NCBI GenBank assembly: GCA_963575745.1
Contig: CAUYUJ010013858.1
Coordinates: 281,005-345,004, forward strand
DNA length: 64,000 nucleotides
Source: Prorocentrum cordatum
Lineage: Eukaryota > Sar > Dinophyceae > Prorocentrales > Prorocentraceae
Reading direction: 5' to 3'
The first letter of the stretch is position 1, and each line of letters starts with the position of its first letter. A program made the translations under genes and the position numbers. Below the pieces are notes generated by a model. It was given only the letters and a program-made list of their open reading frames with translations. It was not told the origin of the DNA and did not search any database. This document shows positions 1-11,060 of the stretch, one piece after another.

Positions 1-158
1 GGAGGTCTTCTGCGCCCGTTCAATCGCCGTCGATACGGGCGTCCGTGCCGAGTTCGCGTCTGATTGCATGCCGCACCGATGCAGCTATTGAGTCCCTTCT
101 ACTCAATGCAGCCGCCGAGTTCAGTTACATGGGCCAAGGAACTCTTCTGATGGGCCTG

Positions 159-290
159 TTTTCCACCACCACCACCATAAGTTGGAGGGGGAGGGTGCCC
201 TCCTCCTCCTCCTCTTCGTCCTCCTCCTCTTCGTCCTCCTCCTCGTCCTCCTTCTTCCCCCCTCCAACTTATGGTGGTGGTGGTGGAAAA
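159..290. repeat. Perfect inverted repeat, 33-bp arms
   Basis: Arms at 159-191 and 258-290 are exact reverse complements: TTTTCC(ACC)4 ATAAGTTGG AGGGGG on the left. They enclose a 66-bp pyrimidine-rich loop of TCC/TTCG units. The DNA could extrude as a cruciform, or its RNA could fold to a hairpin. No gene is recognised here. It may be a fold-back element end. Confidence 0.9.
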
Positions 291-846
291 CGCTCCCATC
301 ATCTTCAGAACATGTCGCTGAAGACCACGGAGCAGCCTCAGACCATCTCTCCAGCATGTCCGCCGCACCTTCCCAGGGAAAGATACACTGGCAGGGTGCT
401 CTTTCGACCCGGGTCACGGGCCGAGACCTCCAGATGGGCTCCCGAGATCCTTGGAAAGCGGAGGCTTCGGGATGGCCAACAATGTCCACACCGTTTGTCT
501 TCGATCTCCGAAAATCTCGAGGTCAGCAAGACAATTCTGTGTATAAGTGCCCGGCTAGTCGCCGCCGTCTCCGTCGTCGCCGTCGGCGTCAATGTGGTCG
601 TCGCCTCCGCCGTCGCCACCGCCGTCGCCGTCGCCGTCGTGGTCGTCGTCGTCGTCGACGTCAACGTGGTCAGCGTCAACGTGGTCGTCGTCAGTTACGT
701 TGCCGTCAGCGACGGGGGGCTGGCTCCTCTCGCCGCGCGCCCTCGAGGGAGCGTTGTGGCCCCGTGGCTCCTACGGCAATGGGCATCGGCGTGATGGCGC
801 CGCCTCCCGCGATCGTTTTCGAAGCATGGCCTGCTCTTCCCCGCTT
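291..846. other. No recognisable gene; GTC/GCC trinucleotide tract
   Basis: Frames are open on both strands only because roughly 549-712 is a degenerate run of GTC, GCC and CGT triplets, giving Val/Ala or Arg/Ser homopolymers. I see no domain or motif. Confidence 0.6.
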
Positions 847-1031
847 GAGGAAGAGGAGGAGGAGGAGGAGGAGCAGGAGGAGGAGGAGGAGCAGGAGCCG
901 GAGGAGGAGGGGGAGGGGGAGGGGGAGGGGGAGGGGGAGGGGGAGGAGGAGGAGGAGGAGGAGGAGGAGGAGGAGGAGGAGGAGGAGGAGCAGGAGGAGG
1001 AGGAGGAGGAGGAGGAGGAGGAGGAGGGGGG
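847..1031 (+). repeat. Polypurine (GGA)n tract
   Basis: About 185 bp made almost entirely of GGA/GGGGGA triplets with a few CAG interruptions. The tract is homopurine and mirror-symmetric in places, so triplex (H-DNA) formation is possible. The long ORFs over it encode poly-Glu, poly-Arg or poly-Pro and are artefacts. Confidence 0.9.
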
Positions 1032-4000
1032 CGGTGCCCTGCGTTGCCCCCACGTCTCCTTGGCCTGGAGCTCTGATGCGATAGGATCCAGATCCGCGCT
1101 CGCACGAGCCCTCTCTGGGCCGCCCGCGTTCAGTATGGCTCGGGGCCAGCTCTCTTGTCAGTGGCTCTCTCTCTTTTGCCCGTCTCCCTCCCATTCTCAT
1201 CCGTACCTTCCTCCTTCTCTGTAGCACGGTCAGGAGTCCGCTTGTCCTTCTCCTTGCCTCCTTTTCTTCAGCACGGTCAGAACTCCGCGAGTCTTTCTGT
1301 TGTACTCTGGTTTCTCCCGCTTTGTTGCCCTTGTCTCATTGTCCTCCTTTTTGTATTATGCTTTTCACGTTCATGCGCCTTTTCCTGTGTGTCTCATCCT
1401 TCTCCCTAATATCCTTTTTTTTCCTCAACCTTTTTCATCCCGTGCGGCTCACTTGCGCGTGTTCTGTCTGGTTGTTGCGGTTGTTCTCGCTTGCTCCCTT
1501 GCCATGCCAAGAAGCGCTTGCAGAGCATGCAGCCTCCCATGTGCCTCTTGACCCCCGAGTCGTACATCAAGCATGTGCGCTTAAGAGTAATCCATTCCCT
1601 CTGAGAATAACACCCGGGTGGTAAAACAGTTCGGAGCCCCGCGGGGATAGTAAACGAGTTGTCCCAGCAAGTCGTACGTGGTAATTACGGTGAGAAAAGA
1701 GCAGGTCGTCGTCGACGACGACGACGAGGCTGGGTTCCTCGGGAGGGCACGTGATGAGGTTGCCACTTAATAGAGCGAAGATAGCAATTTCGATTCGTAA
1801 CTTCCCCCCGAGATAATGATGTTCAGCCTCGCCGCCACTCTCCCCCGACCAACTCCTGTCTTCGCCGGAGAGAATCAACTCTCAGAGGTGAGGGGGGATA
1901 TGATATGATGGATTATCCGGGGCACAAGGTTATCATGCAGTATGCATGAGGCAAGGACAGGAAGGTTGGGTGAGCGAACGCACGGACGAGCGGTGCGCAA
2001 CATGGGGTGGGCAAACACTAGACAGCATGCATTGTAAGCATGCCGATGATGCTTTGTGATGTACTGCTCTCGTCTCTTGGCGACTCGCCCTGCCTTGCCG
2101 CTCTCGCAACGGGAGGCGTCTCCATCGTCGAGGCCACTACAGCAATCCCGGATGGGAATGGCCAGGAGCATCTCGGTTGGCTCGGACTATTTCGACGAAC
2201 ATGTCCGGCATCGCCTCAGCACTTTCAGCCTCGAGAATGCTGACAACGACGCGGGCTCGAGCTTGCCAGGAGAGGGCGGGGGAAGCAGAGCTTGGGGAGA
2301 AAGGAGGAAGAGTACGAAAACACATATTCTTAATTCCAATAATGGAACATGAAATAAGCAATGACAATAACAATAGAAACAACGATCGAAACGAATGATA
2401 CAGCAAACAGAAGGGAGCAAGATGACGTCGAGGGGACGCCAGTGAGTCCACAAGACCGAGGGCCGCAACGGGCTGCCCGTCTGATGGAACCGCCCGCCCT
2501 GCTGACGTGTTTGAGCTCAGGGGCCCTCGCGCTATGGGCTTCTCTTCGGGGGTGCAGTGCGCTTTGCGCACTGGGCGATCCGCCCTGCGTGGTTTTGCAG
2601 AGCCTGCTGAGGAACCTGTCGACTAGAGCCGGGCCCTGCCCCTCTACAGAAGGCATTATCAAAAACCGTCCAAAACAATAGTCTGGGGACGGCGTCCGGA
2701 CTACCCGTGACCATTTCGGAGCATTTTGTTTTCACTAGTCCTGCTGCTTCCTCCAACATCTGCCTGCAGGGGGACCTGCCCGACCTGGCTGCAGACCTCG
2801 TGGTGCCCAGACGGGGCCCCGCCGTTCTCGGCTCGCGCACGCTGCCTGTGGCGGCGTCTCCACGGCGCCCCGACGTACTCTGCCGGGCGTTCCCTCCCGG
2901 ACTGCGCCGGGCCACGCCACTCGGGGGCAGCGTAAGACTCGGCGCAGGCCAGGACTCGGGCTTGCCGACTTTTTTGACGAGGGCGCCCTGGATTCTGACG
3001 GTCCAGTTTTCGTGGGATGGTTGCAGCGGGGGCTCGCGTCAAATTTCAGATTTGGTCTCGTCATTTCTATGATGGCCCCGTCAGGCCAACCCGAGACCCC
3101 CGGACCCGAGTCTTACGTCTCCCCGAGCCACATGCCATGGCTTTCATTTTGGGACCCCTCCCTCTCAGCGCAGGAAGCGGGTATTGATTCTCGGTTCCTT
3201 CTCTCTGTGGCGTCGGGTAGCAGTGCTTGTCAATGGCGAGGTTCCTCGATTTGTTGTTCTTTGTTTGTGGTCGGGTGGTGAGGTCGCCTACGGGTTGTCC
3301 AATGTCAGGGTCCCGAAGGGTTTTCTCATGAGTGGTAAGTTGCTGACAGGAACCCACTGGCTGACTGGGTCTCACCCATCATGGCATCCGATCGATTGCA
3401 CCCCAGATATTCGATCGAGTACGTGCTGCCCCGTGGAATGCACCCGATGGATTGCACATTGCCCTAACAGACCGCGCCCGGTTTCTCACCCCGCACATTG
3501 CCGACTGCACCCACGTCGATGCACCCCAGTCATTGTAGTCCATGGGTTGCAGAGTGTCGTTGGCCAAGGCCGAATATCCGGGATCATCTCCAGCAAGGGT
3601 CGGCATTTCTTCACAGTGGTTTGAGACGATATTGGAGGTGCCGATCACGCTGTAGTACTCCTGAATTGTTGTCAACGATGAGCGCCCAGCTTGTATAGCG
3701 TCTGATTCAGAGTTGCGTTTAGTATCTCATTGCGGGTGTTCTCGTAGTCGGTGGGCAGGTTTGTTGAGCTTGATCCTTGCTTGAACTTTACCTCTCTTGA
3801 CTTTGTTGTCAGCTTTCCTTTTGAGTTTCCATGGCATCAGTCCACACTCTGACGGAGGGGGCAGACGGAGCACGCATTGCGTGCGGTGGAGTGGAGGTTG
3901 TATTTGGCGGGTCACGGTCTTGACAGCTGTCATTATGGCGTTGCTGAATTTTGTCACGATCATGGCGGTACACCATTTAGTTGATTGGAAGTGGACACAG

Positions 4001-4502
4001 ATGCAGGACAAGATCAGAACATGGGGGCTGTTCGCTGGCGTCTGCTGGCTGACGTTGATTTGCACTGGCAGGGGATGGCAGTGCTCATGTCATAGTGCTT
4101 GGGCATGTCGCATTATCTGCCCGCTGCCTGACACGTTCGATGTTAATCTCGTGCATGACTGTGGGCTCGCTCGTGGCAGTGCGTCGTGTTTCGCCATCCG
4201 GGAACGCCCAACCTTTGCAATCAGGTTGCAATGTTAAGCGGTATGCTTATGTAAAGTCACCCAGCATAAGAGCGTACTGTACGCATTGTGATCACCTTCT
4301 GTGTTCGTTGTGGCGACCGCGATAGCAACGCCATCCGCTTAGTCGTGAATGCTCTGTCGAGGAAGATAGCTCGGACAGCGCAGCAAGTGCTAGCGATGTC
4401 CAGCGTGGGCGTGCTCCAGCTCCTTCGACGGGGGGCTGACGATAGCGAGAGCGCTCAGATCGAGGAAGACGCGGCAGGTCGAGAGCGGGAGGTGTTCGTC
4501 TC
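1032..4502. other. No recognisable gene
   Basis: 1150-1480 is pyrimidine-rich. At 1221 and 1270 the segment AGCACGGTCAG occurs twice, each after a C/T-rich run ending in AG, which resembles a splice-acceptor context. The rest holds short ORFs on both strands. One at 3379-3675 (-) has a balanced composition but no recognisable motif. I cannot assign any of them. Confidence 0.4.
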
Positions 4503-4606
4503 CGCGTGGATCGTCGACACACACACACAAGCACACCGGGAGAGAGACATAGAGAGTATGTATATACATATACATGTATATATATGTATATAGATAGATG
4601 TGTGCG
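4503..4606. repeat. Composite CA / TATG microsatellite
   Basis: ACAC repeats are followed by alternating TATATACATATACATG and (TAGA)n. Similar composite arrays recur at 17.4, 18.0, 21.4 and 39.0 kb. Confidence 0.7.
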
Positions 4607-5543
4607 TGCCGGGTTTCCCATTCTTCCTCCGCTTTACGGCGGCAGAGGGGATGCCCTCTCCAGCACATGATTATCTCCACCGTGCTATCTCACGCGCGAG
4701 CTCGCGCTTGTAATGCCCAGCATGTGCATGTAAGAGCGAGGGGGCGTGTGCCCTGAGCGACCACGACCTGATTCAGCTCAAACCGAGTTGTCCATCGAAC
4801 GTCCGACAAGCTCGTTCGACTTTGCGAGTGCCTGAGTTTCGCGGTGTTCTGGACGGGCGGTCAGCGCCCTGACTCCTCCGGCTTCGATTTCGTATCCAGG
4901 TGCGCGTGTGTGCGTGTGTGTGTGTGTGTGTGTGTGCGTGAGTGTGTGAGTGTGTGAGTGTGGTGGTGGTGGCCACTGCATTCGGGAAACACTCACCACG
5001 ACCTCGACGCCGACGACAACGACGACGACGACGGAGACGAGGCACGCAGACGATCCGCACCGAAGCACGGATTTGGGAAAGGGCCCACCCTGCAGGTTCG
5101 ATTAAACATCACATCGTTGAGCGGTGTTGCAGACTCCCCTGAGCACAGGCCCCCCCAGAGCATCAGCCAGACAAGTGGGGTTTGCACCCTCATGCCTTGC
5201 TGGACTCTCGGCGCGTTTCGGCACCCTCTGCCCCAACTTTGTCAGGGCCACCGACCAGGGAGAGGGCGGCCGTGGCTGACGCGGCCCTGAGCTGAGAGGC
5301 TCAAAGCGCCGCTGCTCAGGGAGTCGGGAAGACAGACAGACAGACGACCGGACGGACAAACGAACAGCCAGGCGGCGCGCAATGCTTGGCAATCCAAGTG
5401 GGTGGTCACTGCAAAAGGGAATCAAGTTGTATGTGTGTATGTGTGTGTGTGTGTTACAGCTTGGTGCGCGCGCGGTTCCCCGCGCGCGGGCTGGACGGCG
5501 TGAGGATGCGCCCACCCACGACGACCAAAACATGTGCGAGCGA
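4607..5543. other. No recognisable gene; two simple repeats
   Basis: Contains a (GT)n run at about 4903-4961 and a (GAC)n run at about 5008-5045, then unassigned sequence. Overlapping open frames encode only His/Thr or Arg/Ala repeats. Confidence 0.5.
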
Positions 5544-5688
5544 GTGTGTGTGTGTGTGTGCGTGCGCGTGCGCGTGCGCGTGCGCGTGCGCGTGCGCGTG
5601 CGCGTGCGCGTGCGCGTGCGCGTGCGCGTGCGCGTGCGCGTGCGCGTGCGCGTGCGCGTGCGCGTGCGCGTGCGCGCGTGCGTGCGTG

Positions 5689-5720
<32 letters not shown>

Positions 5721-5760
5721 TGTGTGCGCGTGTGTGTGTGTGTGCGTGCGTGTGTGTGTG

Positions 5761-5855
<95 letters not shown>
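5544..5855. repeat. 312-bp alternating G/pyrimidine tract (potential Z-DNA)
   Basis: Strictly alternating G and T/C over 312 bp. It starts with (GT)n, then about 22 copies of GTGCGC, then mixed (GTGC)n and (GT)n. Uninterrupted purine-pyrimidine alternation with high GC is the classical Z-DNA-forming composition. All reading frames are open across it, so the long ORFs here are not evidence of genes. Confidence 0.9.
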
Positions 5856-6228
5856 CGAGGTCTGGACTGTGCACTGCCCAAGACGGCACGCGAGACGTGC
5901 AGCGCTGCTCTACGAGAGGCCGCGCCCGTCGGAGCCGTTGCCTGGCGCCTCTCTCCTCCGCTGCCAGCGGATCGGGCTCGGGAGGCTTCGCCACGGTCTG
6001 CACGCTCATCGTGCACATCGTCTCCCCTTCGGCAGGGGGCTCAGGCGCACGCGCGCCGCTGCCCGTGCCGCGCCCTCTTTCTCTCGCGAGAGAGCCCGTC
6101 GCTCTGGCGCAGCGGTCTCCATGGGGGGAGAGGGGCCCGCTCCATGATCCTTAAGTCGGGCACCTCCCTCTACAGGAGGAATTTTCAATTATACCGGAAC
6201 ATATTCTGGGGACGTGATTTCTGCTATT

Positions 6229-6765
6229 GTTTGATCTTGAGGTCCTCTTGGGACTCTTTTGGAGGGTCTTAGAGTCCTCTTGGGGGTCGCTTGGGGGCCT
6301 CCTGGGAGCCTGAAAGGGCCTCTTGGGATCATATTGGAGGCCATCGATCAAACAGGTGGGTTCGGAACGTTTGGTACCCCCCCCTGGGGCCATCAAAATC
6401 GAATCTTGGGGCGCTCTTGCGGCGCTCTTAGGCGCTGTTGGGGCCATCTGGGAGGCCTCTCGGGCCCCTCGTGTTCCTCTCTTGGGCCATCTCGGAGCCA
6501 TCTTGAGGCCGCATCGGCAGCGAACCGGCGAGAAGGCAAGCGTCACTGATTTTCCTTCGGCTTGTTGAAGGGGTTTGGCCTCTTGGGGGTCCTGATGAGG
6601 GCTCTGGGATCACTTGGAACCGTCTTTTGGCCATTGTCGGTGACTCTTGAGTTATGTCGGAAGCTACCTTGAATCATCGTCGGCTGTCTTGAGCCATCTT
6701 GATGACCATCTTTGGAGCATTGGAGGCCCTCTTGAACCATATTGGGCCATCGTGGGCGCCCTAAC
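6229..6765 (+). repeat. TCTTGG-type degenerate minisatellite block
   Basis: Repeated 10-13 bp units of the form GGGGCC(A)TCTTGG, with variants such as CTCTTGGG and ATCTTGA. This is the first of about eleven blocks of one family in the window (also 18.3, 22.8, 23.6, 31.9, 32.5, 33.7, 34.4, 35.3, 53.9 and 56.8 kb). Confidence 0.8.
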
Positions 6766-6779
6766 ACTTCTCGGCCCGC

Positions 6780-6905
6780 CCCGAGAAGCCTCAGGGAGGA
6801 GGGGGGTGGGTAAACCTCGGTGACGGGAAGCGATGTTTGGAAGAGGAGAGATTTGGAAGGGACTCTCTAGACCACCTTAGCCCTAAAGGGTTGGTGGGAT
6901 TATAC
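6780..6905 (+). repeat. Dispersed stem-loop motif, copy 1
   Basis: A GGGAGGAGGGGGGTGGGTAAA-like stretch is followed by a hairpin at 6872-6897 (CCACC...GCCC / GGG...GGTGG). The same order recurs at 34165-34271 and 54385-54485, so this is a repeat-family landmark rather than a chance hairpin. Confidence 0.6.
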
Positions 6906-8240
6906 AAGCCTCCTTCCAATTATTGTAGCGGTTGGGATAGAGATCTTGCAATCCAGGTTGTGAGAAATTTGCGAGAGGTTGTTACCATCCAAGGTCCTCT
7001 CCACGATCGGTTTTTTAATCGAACGCCGTGTCGGCGCTCTTGTGGTGCCCGCTCACTTCTCATGTCCGCTACCCCCATGGGCAGTATTTGTTCGCGTGGC
7101 GTCTGGGAACTCTTGCGCGCTCCCCTTCAGGGGCGCCCGAGAACAAGTGCTGGCTGAACGGGACGAAGGAGATTCGCACTATGTTCACGGGGTGGGGGGG
7201 GGCAGCTCTCTGTGGATTGCCGATGACAGATGGAGTCGAAGGATCCAAGCTAGCCAACAGCTTGGCGAATGAAAGCGCGCCGTCAGCTTGATTGTTTTGA
7301 TGGCGGTGCGCTGTGAACGATACATTCAGGAAGGATTCCGCGTTGCCCAGTAGCTGCTCGGATACATCGAGCAATCTCCTACCATTCTTTTCGTCTGACG
7401 CACTCAGGAGCCCCCCGTTTGCTGCATGCCCCTCCCCGAGGGCGCGTGGACTTTTCTTGTTCCATCGGCCACCTATCTCTCCAGTTTGATCCATCATTCA
7501 ATTCAACTTGTCTCCGCTTATGCTGACTTTATGCGAATGTGGCTGTATTGCCGGCTCCTTGCCGTTGGAATGGCACCTTACATGGTGTGTCACCATTTCG
7601 AGTTTGAAGATGTTGATGATGATGATGATGATGTTCACGACACGTCTTTTCTATTTGACACCCCTGGTTTGATTTTGAGACGGTTCTATACATGGATTCC
7701 TTGGCGGTCTCGGGGGCCAACTTGAGATGGAGCCCTCTAGTGGTCATTATGAGGGCCTCCTGGATCCCGCTTTGTGGCTTCTGTGCCGTTTCGGAGCGAT
7801 CATTAGGGCCTTTTGCTCAGTTTTGACCGCTGGCAAGCCGAAGGAAACTCATGCAAAAACACGGAGCTTGTTCTGCTTACTAGTTTGGCATGTCGAGTTG
7901 GCCCCATACCTCCATGGCGTCCCCAGAGGCCCCCAAGAGGATTCGAGGGCTGCCCATTGGGGCCATCTTAGTGCATGTTGGAGATTTGAGCTCCGAGTCT
8001 GTGGGACAAAAACACGTGTGTGTTTCTACTGTGTTTTTGCTCCACGGTGTGTGTTGTGTGTGTTTCGTGTGTGTGTGTGTGTATGTTGTTTGTGTGTGTG
8101 CTTGTGCGTGTGTGTTTCTCCAGAGGCGCCCGCAGTTTCGGGACGAGCACGCCCGAGAGCGCCGAGAACGCACCAGAGCTTCTGGTTTGCCCTGGCCCCT
8201 GAGAGACTTCCCAGCACGGCCAGCACGCCGAGACGAGGGG
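6906..8240. other. No recognisable gene
   Basis: Holds a short (GAT)n run near 7613-7635 and a (GT)n tract at 8032-8122. Short ORFs overlap on both strands without recognisable motifs. Confidence 0.5.
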
Positions 8241-8431
8241 CCCTCTGTTGGCTCGGGAGGGGCGCTGGTTCGTGGGCCGCTCCCTCCGAGATCCAGGCCG
8301 GGGAGCCTCTTCGCAGCTGAGGCTCGCCCCTGGCCCCCTCTGTTGGCTCCGGCGGGGCGCTGCTTCGTGGGCCGCTCCTCCAGTTCTGGCTCGGGCAGCC
8401 TCTGCGTGGCTGCGGCTCGCCGTGGCCGGGA
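8241..8431 (+). repeat. Two tandem 95-bp units
   Basis: The segment starting CCCTCTGTTGGCTC at 8241 recurs at 8336 with the same order (GGGGCGCTG, TTCGTGGGCCGCTCC). The copies differ by several substitutions. They lie in a 372-codon open frame rich in Arg/Ala/Gly that I do not accept as a gene. Confidence 0.7.
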
Positions 8432-9358
8432 GCGCCCCCCTCCGCTCCTCGGCGAGCGCGCCTCGGGCCAGCGCCGCGCGGCGGCGCCCGACGCAGAGCG
8501 CTCGGAGGTCGGCTGTCCCCGCCAGGGGCAGTCAGACAGCGCCGTGGGGACTCTGCCTGCAGAGCGTGGCGCCTCGGGGGCGCCCGTGAGCGCTCAGAAG
8601 GGGCACCTGGGAGCGCCGGCGAGCGCTTCGGGGGTCGCGCACGCGGGGCGCCCGGGAGGTGCGCGGAGGCGCGGTGCTGGGGAGGCACGGGGGCAGGCCC
8701 GGGCGCCCACGGCGTTTCGGCGCGCCCGGGAGTGCACGGGGAGTGCCCTGCAGCTTCCGGGGGCCGCTCCGGAGCGAGAGGAGGGGCGCTCGCAGAGCGG
8801 GGGATCGCCCGAGCGGGCCGCATTGCCGCAGAGCTGCCCCTCAGTGAGGGACGTTGGCAGCGGGAGTTGTCTTGGCGCGAGGGTTTCAGGTATGGTTGTT
8901 TTGCTCGAGCTCTGGAACAGTGATTGTCTCGCTTGTTGTGTGGGGGTCTGGTGTTTTTGTATCACCTGTTGTTCAAATTGGTTGTTGAGGTTGCTCAGCT
9001 TTCGGTGACTTGTCATGCTGTGGGCTCCGTGGGGTGGCACGCTGCCGTTTTGTTCCGTTGTTTGTTTGGGGCCGCCGCGATCTGTTGTAGATCTGTTCCC
9101 TTTGGGGTATGTGGGATGGGGCGGGAGATTCGCCTCCCGGTGCTCCAGTTGCCCGCCTTGCCACTCGAGATGCGCCTTTGCTCTGTGCCTGGAGCAGCCT
9201 CCCGTGGGGTCAGCGGTGCCCCTCTCGGGGTTGCAGTGCTTCCCTCGCATCGCGAAGATGTGATCATTTCCTCTGCTCGAAAGTCTGGGGTGCGGGGATC
9301 CAACGGTCCCTGCGACGCATTGGTGGGCGCGCTGGGAGTCGCGGGGCTCTGAGGTACG
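8432..9358. other. GC-rich stretch, no recognisable gene
   Basis: Open frames exist on both strands (for example a 408-codon frame, 8594-9820 on minus), but they have biased Arg/Pro/Ser composition and no domain. No opinion on coding. Confidence 0.4.
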
Positions 9359-9398
9359 GGACCTGCCAGTCACGCAGCATGCGTGACTGGCGGGGTCC
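9359..9398. repeat. Strong 12-bp hairpin with 3-nt loop
   Basis: GCCAGTCACGCA (9365-9376) pairs exactly with 9380-9391 around a GCA loop. The stem is extended outward by GGACC / GGTCC with a small bulge. There is no T-tract, so it is not a Pol III or bacterial-style terminator. Role unknown. Confidence 0.8.
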
Positions 9399-10401
9399 GT
9401 GACCGCGCATGTTGGTAGCAAGCTGGCCGCGCGGGAGGCCAGCGCCGACCTTCTGTTCAGAGGGCCATCGCAGCTCGAGATGTGTCTGTTGCCTCCCGCG
9501 CACCTGAAAACCATCACAAACAGTCCGAAGGACAACAATGATTTCCGACATCCTGTGAGGTGGTTGGGGAGCCCGACGCATTCGAATCGCCACGGATGTG
9601 AGGCGTCGTGGAACCCGCGCGCCGCTGAATCGTCGCGCCACGAGTTTCGGACGAGGACGGTGAGCAGCGATGATAAAACCATGCGGAGCACGACAGAGGG
9701 AACATGGGGCATTACCAGCGCATTTGAAGGAGGAGCGGGAAAGGGAATGCAGTCAATCTGCATAGTAAGGATGGGCAATCGTCCCAAGGGTACCCTCGCA
9801 TCCTTGCCTCCTCGGTCCATCCTTGGTCACTCTCGTTGGCCGCGCCTTGCTCGAGAAGCTCCGAAATGGGCGCCCAAGGCCCTTGCATTCTTATCGCGCA
9901 TCATTACTATACGGGTTGACGGTAGGGGGAGCATCAGGAGTAGGACGCATGGCGGCCTCATATTGGGCAAGCTGGGCTGGTTGAAGTTTCAGAAGTTTCA
10001 GATTCGGTTGCGTTTGTCGACTCGACGTCGCGCTCGTCAGGGCGGATGTTGGTGTTTTCTGGCTCTTCGATTTTGCCGTGTCGGATGTCGATGACGCAGG
10101 GCTTTGATGTCATTTCTCTTTGTGCCTCATATGTCTCTGTCAGTCCACTTGAGCTCACCGGCTCGCTGACGGATGTTAGTTCAGTTCCCGCTGTTCCTGT
10201 ATCATACTATTATCGTTCTTCGCCGAGGGGGAGGCAGAGAGAGACAACGTTGCAGTTACTGCTGAAGAGGATGAAAACGAGGTCAAGACTGATGAGGATC
10301 ACGACCGCGACGACGATACGATGACAGCGGCAATGCCGATGGCAACGGCGATGATGCTGATGTTGGTGATTCCGTCTGGATGTCCGCTGAAGGCTAGAGC
10401 C
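9399..10401. other. No recognisable gene
   Basis: One plus-strand frame (9399-10094, 231 codons) is open but shows no motif. I see nothing else. Confidence 0.4.
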
Positions 10402-10560
10402 GATGACGAGGGCGACGGTGGTGTTGATGGTTTTGATGACGGTGACGATGATGGTTTTGATAACGGTGACGAACGATATGGAGACGATGGTGTTGATGGT
10501 TTTGATAACGGTGACGGTAATGCTCACGATGTAAAGACGATGGGGTTGATGACGTTGATG
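10402..10560 (+). repeat. Imperfect GGTGTTGATGGTTTTGAT repeat
   Basis: Four to five imperfect units of GATGGTTTTGATAACGGTGAC-like sequence, with the longer period near 60 bp. In one frame it reads as Asp/Gly-rich repeats. It is a minisatellite and coding is unproven. Confidence 0.7.
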
Positions 10561-10643
10561 GCTTTTGCGGCGAATGCGATAATGATGTTTCAAAAGCGGA
10601 TGAGTATTGGTTCTTTTGCAGGAAACAGCGGGCAGAACCAAGC

Positions 10644-11060
10644 GTGAGACCAAGCGTGGCCTCAACACAGATCGAGCGTGAGGCCAATGAGCGTGATCAT
10701 CGGCGCAAGCACGGCGAGACGAGAGTTGCCAGTCAGATGCGCAGCACTAGAAGGGGCGAGCTTGCATACACTCTGAATGTGCCCGTGGAGGAGATGGAAA
10801 TCATTTCCGCAGAAGGCATCTACACAACATGCTCAGCAAGAAGTTTTCTACATCGGCATGCAGGTGGTTATGTATGCGTGCGTTCTGCGTATACTTGGCT
10901 TCATCAGTCGAGCCTTGTCGTTGACGCGATGGCGACGCCTGCGCGGGCGTACAAGGTTGAACGTAGCCAATGGAAGTTGCCGATTTGGATCGAATCCCGC
11001 AATCGGAAAGTCGCGATCATTCAAGTAAGTGGTCCACGCGGTATCAGCAATCAGCGCTGA
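10644..11060 (+). CDS. Possible hypothetical exon (138 codons)
   Basis: This open frame has unusually balanced composition for the region: charged N-terminus, then mixed hydrophobic and polar residues ending SGPRGISNQR. No domain is recognised. The minus strand is also open over 10848-11087 with equally plausible composition, so strand choice is uncertain. The first codon may not be a true start because dinoflagellate exons are often short and spliced. Confidence 0.2.
   Translation: MRPSVASTQIEREANERDHRRKHGETRVASQMRSTRRGELAYTLNVPVEEMEIISAEGIYTTCSARSFLHRHAGGYVCVRSAYTWLHQSSLVVDAMATPARAYKVERSQWKLPIWIESRNRKVAIIQVSGPRGISNQR

Noticed and set aside
5102-6272. Long ORFs of Arg/Val, Ala/Cys or Thr/His over 5.1-6.3 kb
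   Set aside because: They exist because the 312-bp alternating tract has no stop codon in any frame.
8594-9820. 408-codon minus-strand ORF
   Set aside because: No domain, biased composition in GC-rich DNA, overlapping long frames on plus.
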